Shown here: positions 11,730 to 24,419 of the stretch, in pieces
Layout of the letters: every line of letters starts with the position of its first letter
Position numbering within the stretch: the first letter of the stretch is position 1
Made by a program: the position numbers and the translations under genes
The notes under the pieces: generated by a model
Database searches by the model: none
The model's input: only the letters and a program-made list of their open reading frames with translations
What the model was told of the DNA's origin: nothing
Origin: Cyathus striatus
Taxonomy: Eukaryota; Basidiomycota; Agaricomycetes; Agaricales; Nidulariaceae
DNA: 64,000 nt
Reading direction: 5' to 3'
Assembly: GCA_025738555.1 (NCBI GenBank)
Contig: JAOVFP010000011.1
Span: 4,526,001 to 4,590,000 of the forward strand

Positions 11730-12407
11730 TGCTATTTTTCTTTCATCTCCGTAGTTTCTTAATGTTGTTTATATTTTACCATACCCTCTCATATATAGTT
11801 TCTATTTATCACCCATACATCTCAAGGCAGTTCCCGCATACATTTACTTACAGGTATCCCCCATGCTATCGGACTAGATTCATATTTTTCCCAACGTCGC
11901 TTTTTCTATTTCGCTGTCTGTTTGTAATGAGAATTATACATTTCACTGTGCACATTTTTACTAGAAAGGTGACGTCACCAAGCTCTGGGTTCTTGTTGGT
12001 CGCCGGAATTCTATCGGAACCTTTTCTTGGCTGTCAGTCTCGACTCAGTACTCAGTACTCATCCCCTCTCTAAATCTTCGGTCTGGACGTGGTTGTTCAA
12101 GCTCATCCAACTCTTGAAGCTTAAAGATCGGATTCCTCTTTAACACACCACAAAAGGTTGCATTCACAGATGGTTTATCGTGACTCTGTCTGGCCGCTCT
12201 CCGAAACTTGGCGTTGCCCTCATTCTGACCACGTTCAGCGCACGTTATTGTGTTAGAGCTTTTGTAATGTACATCTGCACTGAGTAAATACACTGCAAAA
12301 TCCTCACCAAGAAACGTCTTGGGATGTATCTTCCCTCCCACGATACTCGTTTCATCCACTGATACCACCCTAGACTTCTTTACCGATCTACTTCTGACCC
12401 TAATCAA
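11730..12407. other. Intergenic, no gene seen
   Basis: 3' side of the coiled-coil gene and 5' side of the broken F-box copy. The overlapping antisense frame at 12045-12557 (170 codons) shows no recognisable features. Confidence 0.5.
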
Positions 12408-13695
12408 ATGGCCACCGAGCTCACCTCTAGAATCCCGCTGGAGCTTTTCGCGGTCATTATCGACTATCTTGCTACAGACGAATATCCTAGCAGAATTAAG
12501 GCCCTCCAGTCCTACTGTCTCGCCGCTCGTATCTTCGTTCCACTGTACCAGCGCCATCTCTTCTACTCTATTAATACATGCAGGGCCCTTTCTACTCCTC
12601 TTCGCGATTCAAACTCATACCCAAATCATGATTCGCCTGGTGCTGAAACTTTTGATTTCGATGCCGTGCTCTACAGTGGCCATCAGCATAAAGATAACAC
12701 TCTGCATACCCTCACTCATAACCTGATTCTACGCACGTATGCTCGGAGGCTGAAGATCAACTGAGGACAGGTATTTTTTCTTCAGCTATCGGCGAAGATA
12801 CATTGGATACGGATAAACAGCTGGGTTGGGCACTTGGGATTCTCTCAGAGGTGCATACTCTTGAGATTGTCAGTTTGGGCTGGGGTTTTAGGCTCGTGCT
12901 TGTATCCCCACTGTTAAAGTTTTTAGCTCGTCCAGCACTTCCTACATTGTGCAGTTCATTGTCCTTAACCTCTCGAGACCTTTGTTCAGTGAAACACGCC
13001 AGACACCTGTCATTTGACCGTATCGCATTGGAGGGCTACATGAGGGATAGCCGAGGTGGTTCACCAGACCCTGTCCCCTGCTTGCGACTGGAGTCGAGTG
13101 GGATATGTCCAATTTAAAGCGCCTCACGTTAGGCCTCGGGCATCCAATAGAAAGTGTTCACCATGCAGCTATCGTCGAGGCTTGGAGTCTTGCCCAGATG
13201 ATTTCGGAGCCTGTTGAGGAGCTGACGATTGTTATATACTCTGGAACGAATGCTTATGAACTATTCGATATTTCTATCTTTACCAATCTACGATTCCTAA
13301 CTTTTGATGTCCAGTTCGACTTGGATGGGCCGATGCTAAACCCACTCTCGACCGTTATTCCCCTCCTCCAGTCCTCTCGTAGTCCCCTCATAAACCTTGA
13401 AACAATTTGTATTTTTATGCCAACGTGCGACAAGAATGGCTCCATATTCAGCTGGTTCACAGACTTTCAAGACTGGGAAACTGTTGCTGCTATTCTCAGT
13501 GCTCGAATGGAAAAAACGTTCCCTTCCTTTCGACTAATAGATATCGAATTTGAACATAATATATTACCCGGGGCGATGGAAGAGCATGGAGAAGTGCTTA
13601 AACATTTGGAGTTGCTTCAAACGGATCTGACTTGCAGAACCATGTCTCAGTTTGCGGAGTCGGGGAAGCTTCGTGTATCATGTAGAGTTATGTAA
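12408..13695 (+). pseudogene. Broken F-box/LRR-like paralogue
   Basis: Three frames in series align with the intact neighbour at 13912-15243. Segment 1 (12408-12764) starts with the same F-box-like helix (RIPLELFAVIIDYLATDE; compare RIPLELFPLIIDHIATDE) and stops at 12762. Segment 2 (about 12780-13117) resumes in another frame with the WALGILSEVHTLEIVSL and KHARHLSFDRIAL parts. Segment 3 (13105-13695) covers the C-terminal half (LKRLTLGLGHPIES, VEELTIVIYSG, GSIFSWFTD). Between segments 2 and 3 about 20-25 residues present in the intact copy are missing. I read this as a tandem duplicate inactivated by one frameshift and one frame-changing deletion. A gene with unusual splicing is less likely. 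Confidence 0.75.
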
Positions 13696-13911
13696 AGGGA
13701 TGAGTCTGCCAGAACCTACAGTAAACGTATGAAAGCGAGTGGTATCGCAGGATCGATCATGTACTAGTAAAATTTGAATATTTGCACTCTATTGGAAAGC
13801 TATGCATGTGCATGAGATGTCAATCGATGATCTTCAGTGTTCACAGCGCCTGCGGACTCAACACTCTTTCTACTACTTGCCTTCTTCAACTACACCATAA
13901 GTATATGATAT

Positions 13912-15243
13912 ATGACCCCTCAAGAACTCACCGGCACCCCTAGAATCCCGCTAGAGCTCTTTCCACTGATCATTGATCATATCGCCACAGACGAATGCCC
14001 GAGTACAACTAAAGCCCTCAAATCTTGTACTCTCGCGGCGCAAATCTTTGTCCGTCTCTGCCAGCGTCATCTATTCCACTCTATAAGCACCTACGCGGCC
14101 CACCTCGTCTCCTTCCCATGTTCCAGCCTCAATGAAACAGAGCTCGAGCTCGAAGAATACGAGTATCAGTACCAGTATAAAGATTGGACGGACGTGCTGA
14201 CTCGAAACCCGATCCTATGCACGTACATCCGGAATATAAGGATATGCCTTTTCAATTACAATCACCAGCCCGAGGATGCGCAGGATATGGAAGCTCGACT
14301 TCCCTGGGTGCTCGAGACACTCCTGGGAGTGCATAGTCTTAGCATCATTCCACTGACCTGGAATGTGGGGGAAAAGATGAACGCTGCGCTGAGGCAGGTC
14401 TTCGCTCGTTCGACATTGCGTGCGCTCAGTGTGGAGAACGCGCTGTCCATCTCACCCTGGCACCTTTTTACAATCATGCATGTCAAGCACCTATCGTTCG
14501 ACCGCGTTTCGAGGGAAGCTTTGCCTGTATTTGTGAGAAGCATGTTGCCATCTGGTACTCGAACCCCCGTTCCACGAGTGCGGCTCGAATCGCTATCTAT
14601 AACAAGCTGCGGGAGTCCCGTCATCAGGCTCTTAACAAACCTCGTCTGGGACTTTACTGGGTTAAAACACTTGAAGTTAGGATTTGGACATCCGACAGAA
14701 ACATTCGTGGCCCGAACCGTCAGCTCAGTTTGGGATCTTGTCAATCAAATTGCTCAGGAGATCGAGGAGCTGACGATTGTAGTATACTCATGGAAAAATG
14801 TTTATACTCCTTTCGATCTCTCCTTCTTTCCAAAGCTAAGACGCTTGACATTCGAGGTACAATTTGACGTGAACAACTCCAGTCGAGATCCACTTCAAAC
14901 CATCATCCCCCTCCTCCGGCCCCAGTCTTCTCCCTATGCCACTCTCCAAACTATCCGAATCGTCTCGCCTGTCCTCGACAAAAAAGGCTCCATGTACTCC
15001 TGGTTTACTAGTACCGACTGGAGAACTCTTGGCACTGTCCTTAGCGAAAACACGGCGATATATCATTCGCTTCAGTTGCTGGAAATCATTTTCGAGCAAG
15101 TTTTCGATCCAGAGCTGGGGCACCAACAATTATATGAAGTGTCAAATAACATGGGAACAGTTGAGATGGAGCTGACCACCATGGCTATGCGAGAGTTGCA
15201 CCAGGCCGATAAACTGCGAGTGAGACTTCGAATCAAAGCATAA
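13912..15243 (+). CDS. F-box/LRR-like protein, intact paralogue
   Basis: A single uninterrupted 443-codon frame. Residues ~10-55 form an F-box-like helix pair (RIPLELFPLIIDHIATDECP, then LAAQIFVRLCQRHLFHSI). The remainder shows loosely repeating Leu-rich units (LRALSVENAL, VKHLSFDRV, LKHLKLGFGHP, IEELTIVVYSW, LRRLTFEVQFD). By family knowledge such proteins serve as substrate receptors of SCF ubiquitin ligases; no substrate can be inferred. It has paralogues at 12408-13695 (broken) and 22834-24145 (minus strand). Unlike most genes here it has no intron, while the paralogue at 22834 has one near its end. Confidence 0.75.
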   Translation: MTPQELTGTPRIPLELFPLIIDHIATDECPSTTKALKSCTLAAQIFVRLCQRHLFHSISTYAAHLVSFPCSSLNETELELEEYEYQYQYKDWTDVLTRNPILCTYIRNIRICLFNYNHQPEDAQDMEARLPWVLETLLGVHSLSIIPLTWNVGEKMNAALRQVFARSTLRALSVENALSISPWHLFTIMHVKHLSFDRVSREALPVFVRSMLPSGTRTPVPRVRLESLSITSCGSPVIRLLTNLVWDFTGLKHLKLGFGHPTETFVARTVSSVWDLVNQIAQEIEELTIVVYSWKNVYTPFDLSFFPKLRRLTFEVQFDVNNSSRDPLQTIIPLLRPQSSPYATLQTIRIVSPVLDKKGSMYSWFTSTDWRTLGTVLSENTAIYHSLQLLEIIFEQVFDPELGHQQLYEVSNNMGTVEMELTTMAMRELHQADKLRVRLRIKA

Positions 15244-15927
15244 GTCACTGGTATGACCTTTGGTACAATACGAATGGTTGAAGACGAAATGGTAATAAGT
15301 CATAGGTGACCCGGAAAGTTGTCTGGGTGAAACTTCGCTTCAAGCAAACAACCATCTCTGCTCAAGGCTATCATAAATTCATACTTCCGCATCTCGGATG
15401 AGAGAGGCTTTATCTTGTAAGCTCGGCCCTACGCAGATGGGAGCATGACGAACTAACTGCACTCTGAATGGGCCGAAGTTCCGCAACGTGCAACGTACGG
15501 GTCGTAAAGACTGAATCAGATTGATGCCTAGATGGATAACACTATGATGACGACCATTACTACAACGTTGGAAAGCAGTGCTTCAATAATAGAGGATTCG
15601 TCGCTCCGAACTCCACGGCGAGTAGTACTAGTTCGTTTGAACGCGCGAAAAAACTACGTGCTGGACAACCTGCAGAGAATTTTGATCGAGTCGGACAGTA
15701 GTTCATCTACAGTATAGTATCATGCTTTCTGTCGGTACTTGGTTGATCAACTCTCGGTTCATTGAATTTGCCAAAGCAACACTACAAATTTGAAACTGTT
15801 ACTGTAGTGTGGATCCGTTTTCACGTGACTTACTACTTTAAGCTCGAATCCCGTTCTGCATTGTTCTCCAAATCATATATGAAAAAACGGGCTTGCCCTA
15901 TTTCAACGTGCAGGCTGCATTCCTACC
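15244..15927. other. Intergenic, one tiny ORF only
   Basis: Contains a 61-codon frame (15532-15717) rich in Thr and Ser with no recognisable feature. Nothing else is supported. Confidence 0.5.
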
Positions 15928-17390
15928 ATGTACCATAGCTTGAACGATAACCATCACTTCAGGATGATAACTGTATTCCCCCGAGAGATCATCGACAGTA
16001 TCATCGACTTACACTCTTCAGATTCGCACACACTAGTATGCGTCTCGCTCGTTTGTCGCGCCTGGTATTCGAGGACCAGGATTCACCTCTTCAAACAGTT
16101 GTCACTGTCAGGCCACGATGACTACTTAAAATTCCGCGGGATGTTTAAGGATTCCCAACACCTTGCTCCCTACATATCCACTGTTGCACTCGGCGCGGAA
16201 TTATTAGCCAGCAAGAAGGCACTACGAATCCTCCCTTGGACCCTTTCACCTTTCACCAATATACGAACATTGGTACTAAATGGTCCAGCACCGTGGATGG
16301 ATTCCAATCACTACGCGTTATTCGACGCCGGACTTTTATCCACGATTGGAAACATCGTCCGGGATTTATCTACCGTATCCACGCTTATTATTCGCAGCTG
16401 GTTTTTCAACAAGCCTGCATGTGTCCATCGTCTTCTTCCTTCCAATCGCTCGCTGAAATGCCTTGTGCTCGATAAAGTGATCATAGAGTGCCGTAATTAC
16501 TCCTCCTTCGAAGAGCCAGAGAAAACTAGCTCGCGCAGCAAGAAGAAGGTGAAGCCTGAGATTCCTGCGCCTCCTGTTCGCCAGGCCCTGGAAGGGCTGA
16601 CTCTATCCATGAACAAATCTGCCAAAGAGATCTTTGTAAAATCTCTCGACTGCGAATTTTCCCACATTGACCTGCATAACATTCGCATTTTGAGATTTGT
16701 GGACCATTCACCGAATCTTGGCACCCCAGAATGGCAGAGTATCTTGAGTGCTGGAAGTGCTGCTATTGAATACTTGCAACTAGGGTTTATCAGCCCTGGT
16801 ACGTCTATTCTTAATATTTATCAGTAAAGTACTGAATGAAACGTATAGATTATCTTCTGGATTGGCATAACTGCCTGTTCCTTCGCACTCTCAGGCTGGA
16901 TGTGGGGAGGGACTGTGTGTACGGATGGGACCCCATACATCTTGAGGAATTTCTTTCCAAGGCGAGCTTACCACCCAATCTCCAAGAACTCCAGCTCGTA
17001 TACCACTGTCAAGCCATACGCGACGAACGTATTAAAAAACACTGGAAGCCATTAGTGGAATTACTGGATGACCCGAGGTTTATCAAACTCAGCCGCATAT
17101 CGATTCAAGTTGAATCATGTCTTGATCCCAGTAACCTTGCTACAATCAGGCGGTACCGTGGCCATAAATCCTATTACAAAGCAATGAACGACCGTATTAA
17201 TACAGATACTAAGAGCATCGAAGAAATTGCTAGGATCTTGCCGCAGAAGATTGGGAACGTTGAAGTTACGGTTGGGCCTAAGCAGCATTACATGGGACCT
17301 TATCGCTTGATTGCGTCGGGTCCGCCGCACACTGAACTTTATAGACAGCGGATGTATTGGGAAGATGATTATTACTCGGGCCCCCGATAA
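15928..17390 (+). CDS. F-box protein, second family
   Basis: Exons 15928-16798 and 16849-17390, joined across a 50-nt intron that completes an Asp codon. The start may instead be the ATG at 15964, which puts the F-box at the very N-terminus: MITVFPREIIDSIIDLHSSD, then LVCVSLVCRAWYSRTRIHLF, the classic agaricomycete F-box form. The rest is a divergent Leu-rich region (IRTLVLNGPAP, LKCLVLDKV, IEYLQLGF, LRTLRLDVG). One basic insert (SRSKKKVKPE) lies near residue 205. It is unlike the F-box family at 12408/13912 in detail. Role inferred: SCF substrate receptor. Confidence 0.8.
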
Positions 17391-17596
17391 AAAATTATCA
17401 GCCCCACCAGCAAGTACGTCTTGTACTTTGTAATGATTCTTACTTTTACTGTCTTCACCATATTGCCAGTGTGGAGCAGGTGAAGAACAAGCCGAAGTTG
17501 GTGCGATATGTATCGTTAACCAAGTCGTGAAATAAATATTATGCAACCCTATATCCTAATATACAATGATAATCCTACGGGTATAGATATCCCAGC

Positions 17597-18941
17597 TTAA
17601 AGCTTAGTTTTCGTTGAAACCTTCACTAACGAAGCGTTCCGCTGAATAATCTCAGCAGCATCATTGACCATGCTCTCCACAATAACCTTTGCGGGGAGAA
17701 CATCATGAATAAGAGCAGACACCCTGCCCATAAGCCATGGCCTGCCCTGAATGGACTTTTCAGGGTGCTGGGAGAGCTCATGCTCGTGAGGGAGCACACC
17801 CTTCGCGGTGAGCTCTTTAATCTCGTCCTGGCGATTCAGTTCCCAGTCCTCGATGTAAGGCGTTTTGCGCACGCGCAGGGGACGACCAGTGTAGATGAGC
17901 GTGGTAATGGCGTCTTCAAAGCCGGCGCTCACGACGAGCTCCTTGTGCAATTTCGGAGCGCCCGCTTCGACGGAAGCGACGAAGCGCGTTCCGACCCACA
18001 CGGCTTGCGCGCCCCACGCGAGGTTCGCTGCTAACCCTCGTCCGTCGTAGATTGCTCCGGCGCCGATGACGTATATGGGCTGTCCGTTGAGTTTGGAGGT
18101 ATGCCCTTTGACGGCGTCCACGCATGCGGGGATGAGGATGCTGGCGGGGATGTCGCCGGTGTGGCCTCCTCCCTCGCCGGCTTGGGCACAGATGAGATCG
18201 CATCCGACGTCGAGTGCTTTCTTCACGTGCTTGGGGTGCCCGACCATGTTCATGATGGGGATACCGGCTGCGTGAAGCTTGTCGACGATTTCCTTGGGGG
18301 GAACGCCAACAGCGGAGACGAAGAGGGAGACCTTTTCTTCGATGATGACTTCAATTAAGTCAGGGAGCTGGCCTTTGGTGTAGTCGTACTGTGTTTGGAA
18401 GGTGAGATTGCGGATGAGACGGAGAAGAGAAGCCTCACGTTGGTCTTGCGCGCATTTCCACCAACTTGGGGAAGGAGAAGGTCAACACCAAAAGGTGCAT
18501 TGGGATCCTTGAGGTCCTTCTTGATTGCATGGATCTGCAGGAAGGTGGGTGTTAGTCATTGTACCTAGAAATCGAGCAGAAAGTAAAAGGCTTCGAGAGG
18601 CACAGGAAGCGCGTTGTTCGCTTCTTGGTAAACATGATTCATGAAGGCACGAAATGAAAGATAAGAGGATGAAATTCAAGAGGTCGATTCACCTGTTGAC
18701 GGAGGATCTTGGGGGTATAGCCTACACCGCCAATGACACCAAGACCGCCGGCGTTGGTTACGGCAGCGGCGAGCTCAGGGCCAGCTGCCACGTTCATTCT
18801 ATAATAACCGGACGAGACAAGGATAACGGATCATGAGGGTTTCCACAACGAGCGAGAAGATGAGTAGAATACGTACCCTGCGAGGAGGATGGGATGCTTG
18901 ATGCCGAAGAGCTCAGTTAGAGGGGTCTGGATGACAGCCAT
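17597..18941 (-). CDS. Nitronate monooxygenase (2-nitropropane dioxygenase)
   Basis: FMN enzyme that oxidises nitronates to carbonyl compounds and nitrite (family knowledge). Minus-strand exons 18877-18941, 18693-18798, 18439-18534, 17597-18388 give 352 aa, normal for the family. Visible features are the N-terminal TPLTELFGIKHPILLAGMNV barrel start, the glycine segment AVTNAGGLGVIGG, and the flavin-binding AQAGEGGGHTGDIP near residue 190. Further on come IYVIGAGAIYDGRGLAANLA and AQAVWVGTRFVAS, which close the TIM barrel around the phosphate. All splice sites are GT-AG and the frame is intact. Cytosolic; no signal peptide. Confidence 0.93.
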
Positions 18942-20700
18942 GGTTGGAGAAGGCGGAAGGGGGATAGGGAGAAGAAGGGGAAGATCTGAGTAGGAGGAAA
19001 GAAGAGAGCTGGAAGGAATACTTATACGCTGATGCCACCTGCACATGCGAGCCTCTCTCGCGGCTATTTTATTATCCCGGTGCCGGAATAGTCCACTCCA
19101 CCCTCCCACTGCAGAGTTTGCGGGGGCCATTCCTTTCCAGCCACCCACCATTCCTATGTTGTCAGATCAGATATGTTTTAATGCTACTTTCCAGACATAC
19201 TATTCACCATGTCTACTCGTACCCCCCTCAGCCCTGGTTATATCCAACAACACCAGCATGGTCACGCGCCACTAGAATAACGCGCCGGGGAATAAAAGTG
19301 CATAAGTATTTTGGGCACCGCAAGTATTTTTGGCACCTGCAATCAGACACCGGCGGGTCTGGTGCACCCTTACGAGTTTAAAAGTTTTGCAGAAGTCACC
19401 GTACCGTAATCCTCACTCACCACCTCAACTCTAATCCACCATAACCAATCCACTATTTCATATTCCCCCGCCTTTCCAAGCTTTTTGTCTTCCCCAGTTT
19501 GTTGTCACATTATTGATCGACGAGTTTATGATCGATCACATCGGGTGTATGAAAGCAAAGAATCATATGCTTCCGACATACCGCTGCATACCGCTGCTTT
19601 TTTTCAATCTTTCCACAGCTCTCTGTCTAACGTAACCGTCAAAGATCATTTCTCACATAAGAGCCTCCCAAATACCCCTACCCTTACATCGTGCAGAGTC
19701 TAAGGTGCAGCGGCGCCCCTCACATCTACACAATCGGACCGGCCGTCGGTTGTGTTAACAACGATATCCGAGGCTCCATTCTGACTGGTCATGGGTGAGG
19801 CACTTCATCTCCTATTTATTTCCCTGTCTTGAACCTTTTTGAACCTGTTCCTATGAACCTTGCATAAGTACTATATGGGATCCTGCGGAATCTTTACGTG
19901 TGCCGCGTTTTCAGCCGATGGACGCATTACTCAGACGGGCGGCGTCACGCCGTCACGACAAGTGTAAAGAGGTGTAAAGGAAGCTTTCTTGCCGACATAC
20001 GCGTCGGGTGCATGCTGCGAGATATCGCCAGGCGCCACCGCCTGTTTTGCTTGGAATCCTTACGATGCTTCGCGGCGGACGTCGTGCGATATAGTTGAAC
20101 GGGTACTGGAAATTGCATAATGAACTTAGGTGTACTGAGATTAAGTAGTACTTTTGACGAAAGTTTACATTCTGTTCTTAACCGTGTTAGAAAGCGTCTG
20201 AGATGATTTGCAGTCATCTGCCTAGTGTAATCGGACCTTTCGCCGATGCTACTTATTAGGAATTCTCAAAACATTCATTGTCATCTTTTGATGAAAATTT
20301 GAGGCGCCCGACGCGTGCAGTGTTGAGAGATGCACATTACTTCGTCTTCTGTAAGTTTTATCTAATCTGATATGGTATATGTAGAGATCTAATCTGATGC
20401 CGTTGTTTCTTCTGAGACCCCCGAGCACTAGCGTGCACTGGATGTATATTTTAGAATAATATTTTGAAATAATATATAATGACGCACAGTCTAACTTAAG
20501 TTAATAATAAATAAAAAAGAGTTTAAGAAGCGGCTGATCGACGCCTCGCGAAAGACGCGTTTCAGAACTGACCAAATCGTCACGTGACCGTTCATCTTTG
20601 AAGTTGAACATCCGTCTTCAACGAGGCATCCGTCTTGGACCTCTTCCACCACCATCCAGCGATATCCTCTCTTCTCCACATCTACTAATCTCACCGCACA
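18942..20700. other. 1.8 kb between divergent genes, no gene seen
   Basis: Upstream of both the nitronate monooxygenase (minus) and Cdc20 (plus). Only short frames without features occur. The part around 20450-20520 is very AT-rich. Confidence 0.5.
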
Positions 20701-22585
20701 ATGTTAAACCACCCAAAAACACCCTCGCGGCACCGTACCCGCTCAGAGACAGCCAAACCGCCGCTCACGCCCTCCATTGTCCATGGACTGAACAACATCG
20801 CACTAGGCGCTGGTTCTTCCTCTCCTACAAAGCGTATATCCAGGCTACCATCACTCAAATCAAAAGCGAGCACCGGCGTATTTGATACCACCAACCCGTT
20901 CATTGCCCCTCCTACCACGCGGTCGAGGCCCTCCAGCCCTGTGAAGAGTCTCAGGTCCGGCTCAGGTGGCATTCCTGTCTCAGATTCGTTCCACCGTCAA
21001 GCGTCTGGTGGTGTGATTAGGAAAGGGGGAGTAGAGAGCAGACTAGACGTCGTCACGCGTGATTATGTTCCCCCGCCCAAGGCACAAATTAGGCGGAGCA
21101 AGTCCACACCCGCCGTCGTCAGTATTTAATTCTTTATTTTATGTAGTAAAATTAACCTCTCGCATACAGAACCGCGCAGGTGCAGACCAGCGCGACAGAT
21201 TCATTACCAACCGCGAGGCTGGCACATCAGACCTCGCAACCGTGGCATCCACTCTTGAATCTATCAGCCTCAATCCAAAGTCTTCCCCGGGTCACACAGC
21301 ACGCCTGGCAGCAGCCACTGGAGTTAACGTCAACCGCCGCATATTGGGGTACCACGAGCCCCCGCCTTCCGCCTCCTCAACAGACAACACCCTCGCCCAA
21401 CAGCGCGAGTTTGCGAAGCCGCTCTATGCTCAGCGTCCAGGCGCTATTGCGAACAGCACAGGGGCAACGACGAACAAGAGCCGCAAGATCGCAACGCAGC
21501 CTGAGAGGGTGTTGGACGCCCCAGGTATGGTTGACGATTTCTACCTCAACCTGCTCAGTTGGTCGTGTCAGAATGCGGTGGCTGTCGCTCTAGAAGCTGC
21601 TACGTACATCTGGAAAGCAGATACCGGGAATGTTGTCCCTCTTGGAGAAGCCCCCGAGGGATCGTACGTCTCCAGTGTGGATTTTAGCAATGATGGAAAT
21701 TTCCTTGGTGTCGGTTTGGGTTCGGGGGATGTGGAGCTTTGGGACGTTGAGGCGGGGCAGAAGCTGCGTTCCATGGCTGGGCATACGGGACAGGTCGCGA
21801 CTTTGTCTTGGAATCAGCATATACTTACCTCTGGCTGCGGGGATGGAAGCATATGGCACCACGATGTGCGCGTTCCTAGGCACAAGGTAATGGAGCTTGT
21901 GGGGCATAGCGGGGAAGTCTGTGGTCTCAAGTGGAGGGGCGATGGAGAGCTGTTGGCGAGTGGCGGCAATGATAATGTTGTTAATATCTGGGATGGGAGG
22001 CTTGGTGATGTTGGTGAAGGTGCGAGGGGTACTGCGAAGTGGACGAAGAGGAACCATACGGCTGCTGTCAAGGTTCGCCCCTTTCTCGTTTCTCTCATGC
22101 ATAGAATAACATGCTAACGTGAACTTCTCTCGTTTTAGGCTGTTGCTTGGTGTCCCTGGCAACCCTCACTCCTGGCCTCAGGAGGGGGCACAAACGATGC
22201 AACAATTCACGTCTGGAACAGCACCACCGGTGCGCGTCTCCATACGCTCAAAACCCCTTCCCAAATCACATCTATCCAGTGGGCGCCACATCGCAAAGAG
22301 ATCCTCACGACGCACGGGTACCCCACCAACTCAATTATGCTGCACGCGTACCCGAGCATGGAGAGGGTAGCGGAGATCCGAGACGCGCATGAGTCGAGGG
22401 TGCTGTTTAGTTGCGTTGGGCCGGCTGGGGACGTAGTTTGCACTGGTGCGGGAGATGAGAATTTGAAGTTTTGGAGGATTTGGGAGGTGCCTAGTGAGAA
22501 CTCCGGGAAGAAGAGGAAGGGCACGGGTGTTGGTGAGGAGGTGGGAAGGAATACGACTAAGGAGGGGATTTTGAGTTTGCGGTAG
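20701..22585 (+). CDS. CDC20: APC/C activator Cdc20 (Slp1-like WD40 protein)
   Basis: Exons 20701-21117, 21170-22072, 22139-22585 give 588 aa. The N-terminal ~150 residues are basic and Ser/Pro-rich. Then comes a C-box-type sequence (DQRDRFITNRE), the linker NRRILGYHEPPP, and the Cdc20 signature RKIATQPERVLDAPGMVDDF with YLNLLSWS that starts the WD40 propeller. Repeats visible are SVDFSNDGNFLGVGLGSGDV, SMAGHTGQVATLSWN, ELVGHSGEVCGLKWRGDGEL, AVAWCPWQPSLLASGGG and HESRVLFSCVGPAGDVV. By family it recruits substrates to the anaphase-promoting complex at mitosis and is held by the spindle checkpoint. The C-terminus ends in LR, a variant of the IR tail. The AP start and sequence favour Cdc20 over Cdh1. 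Confidence 0.93.
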
Positions 22586-22833
22586 GGAAGATAAGATAGT
22601 GTCGGTGGTTGATAATTGGAGATTATGTTTCGTTGACTGGACTCTATTGCGGATGTCAAATTGCACATGCATGAGCTTTCTATGGTGAAGTAATAAATTC
22701 CATTTCTTCCGTTGCTATTGTACAAATCAAGCATTAAAATATCCTGCTTCTAAAATAGCTTACAATTAATCCCAGTCCTCTTCGAAGAAAAGATCCAATT
22801 TTCCGGATGATGTCAACTGTGGTAACTTCTCCT

Positions 22834-24145
22834 TTATCGGAGCACCGAAGGTATCCTCCTCAAAAGTGGCGAATTCCCCACTCTCTTTCCATCTACGAAT
22901 TTCTGGCCGTAGTTGATTTCAATGACAACTTCCCGGAGTGAATTCTTGTACTTGTTGCTGGCGAATAGTGCGTCTAATTCCTTCCAGGTTGCATTATTCA
23001 GCCACATGAGTTTCGAGTGTAACAATGTCGTGAGACATATTCCAATTTCGATCGTTTCTATCTGGTTGTCCCTTGCGGTCGAAAGAATATATATGATGTC
23101 CTTTAACGGGTCGGCTTGGACGTCTTCATACATAAATGTAAAATTCAGGTCTTTGAGTTTGGGAAACACGCTCAGGTTGTAATCCGTGTAAATCGTTTCA
23201 TCTAGGGGGTAGTGTTAATGATAAGTTATTTAGCAAGGAGGGAGGAAACTTACCGGTGTAGAAAGTGAATGTCAATTGTTCCAAGTTTGATTGTATCCGT
23301 TGTAAGAACTCCCAAGCATACCCCACCGCCTCTGGAAAGAGATTCTTTGAGCCTTCCCCAAACCCAACTTCTACTTCTTTCAGATTTGACAGATCCCACA
23401 TATCGGTCAACTGCAGAAGTGCCTTGAGAATAAAGCATCCGCAACAGTTCAGCACTAGACTCTCCATCTTTGAGTCTGTTCCACTGGGGAGCTTCGGCGG
23501 TACAGGAGGAATGAGAGGTGTCGCCCCTGATCCACTTGGTGTACCCGCGATAACATCAACACAGATGTATGAAAAGTCGACCTTTTTGATATGTCGTAGG
23601 TAGTGAATGTAGAGCAAAGGAAAGCTCAGAGATCCTTGAAAGGAGATATCCTCCAAGGTGGCCAGACTGAGGATGTGACGTATTGAAACAGATAGTTGTC
23701 TCGAAACGTTCCATGTCCCCGGACATATCAATACAGTGGACACGCGTTCAAGCATCTTCAGTGCCTGTGGAAGCGTCTCCTCCATGCGTTTGGCATCTGC
23801 AGGATGTCCTTCTGTGTCGAAAAGGTATATCTGCAAGTGTCGAACGTAGTTACATAATGTGGGGTTTTCCTGAAAGATGGGAAGCCAGTCCAGGTAGGTG
23901 CAATCAAAATCTTCTACGGGATCCGTCTTGAGCTCTTCAACGTTGAATGTCTGGATGGAGTCGAATATGTGTTTCTGGCTAAGCGTGCGGAACGCGCGAC
24001 AGACCAGTGAACATGATTTAGTGGATTTGAGTTCGCAATGGAACGAAGAGGTTTCTGGAGCGGTATTTCTCTCACTATCGGCGAGATGACCGATTATTAC
24101 TCCAAATAATTCCAAGGGTAGAACTGGAGCATTGCTGGCGTACAT
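22834..24145 (-). CDS. F-box/LRR-like protein, distant paralogue
   Basis: Exons 23254-24145 and 22834-23201 joined over a 52-nt intron, 419 aa. I start at the ATG at 24145 because the F-box-like segment follows immediately (VLPLELFGVIIGHLADSERN, then SCSLVCRAFRTLSQKHIF). An upstream in-frame ATG at 24259 adds 38 unlikely residues. The middle matches the 13912-15243 protein closely: DWLPIFQENPTLCNYVRHLQ, IYLFDTEGHPADAKRMEETL. Leu-rich units follow (LKEVEVGFGEG, LEQLTFTFY, LKDLNFTFMYED). Same proposed role as the cluster at 12.4-15.2 kb, with Cdc20 and other genes intervening. Confidence 0.78.
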
Positions 24146-24419
24146 GGACAGTCTGACAGACTTAGTGGGTTGAAGGTAGTCGAATCTTGGAAGCTGTACT
24201 TGCAAAGCTATACTTAACCAAGTCCATGAGCAAGATTTCACACGGTTGTTCAAACTCAATCAGTGAAAGGTTGTTAACTTGTTTCGAGCTATTGTCTGTC
24301 ATTGTCTCAGGTATGGACATCTAAGCTCATTGTATAACAAAATCAGACGCGTAGATTACAACCCAAATAAAGACTTTTAAAAAGTTGAATAGATAAGTCG
24401 CCCATGACTCATGAGGTAC

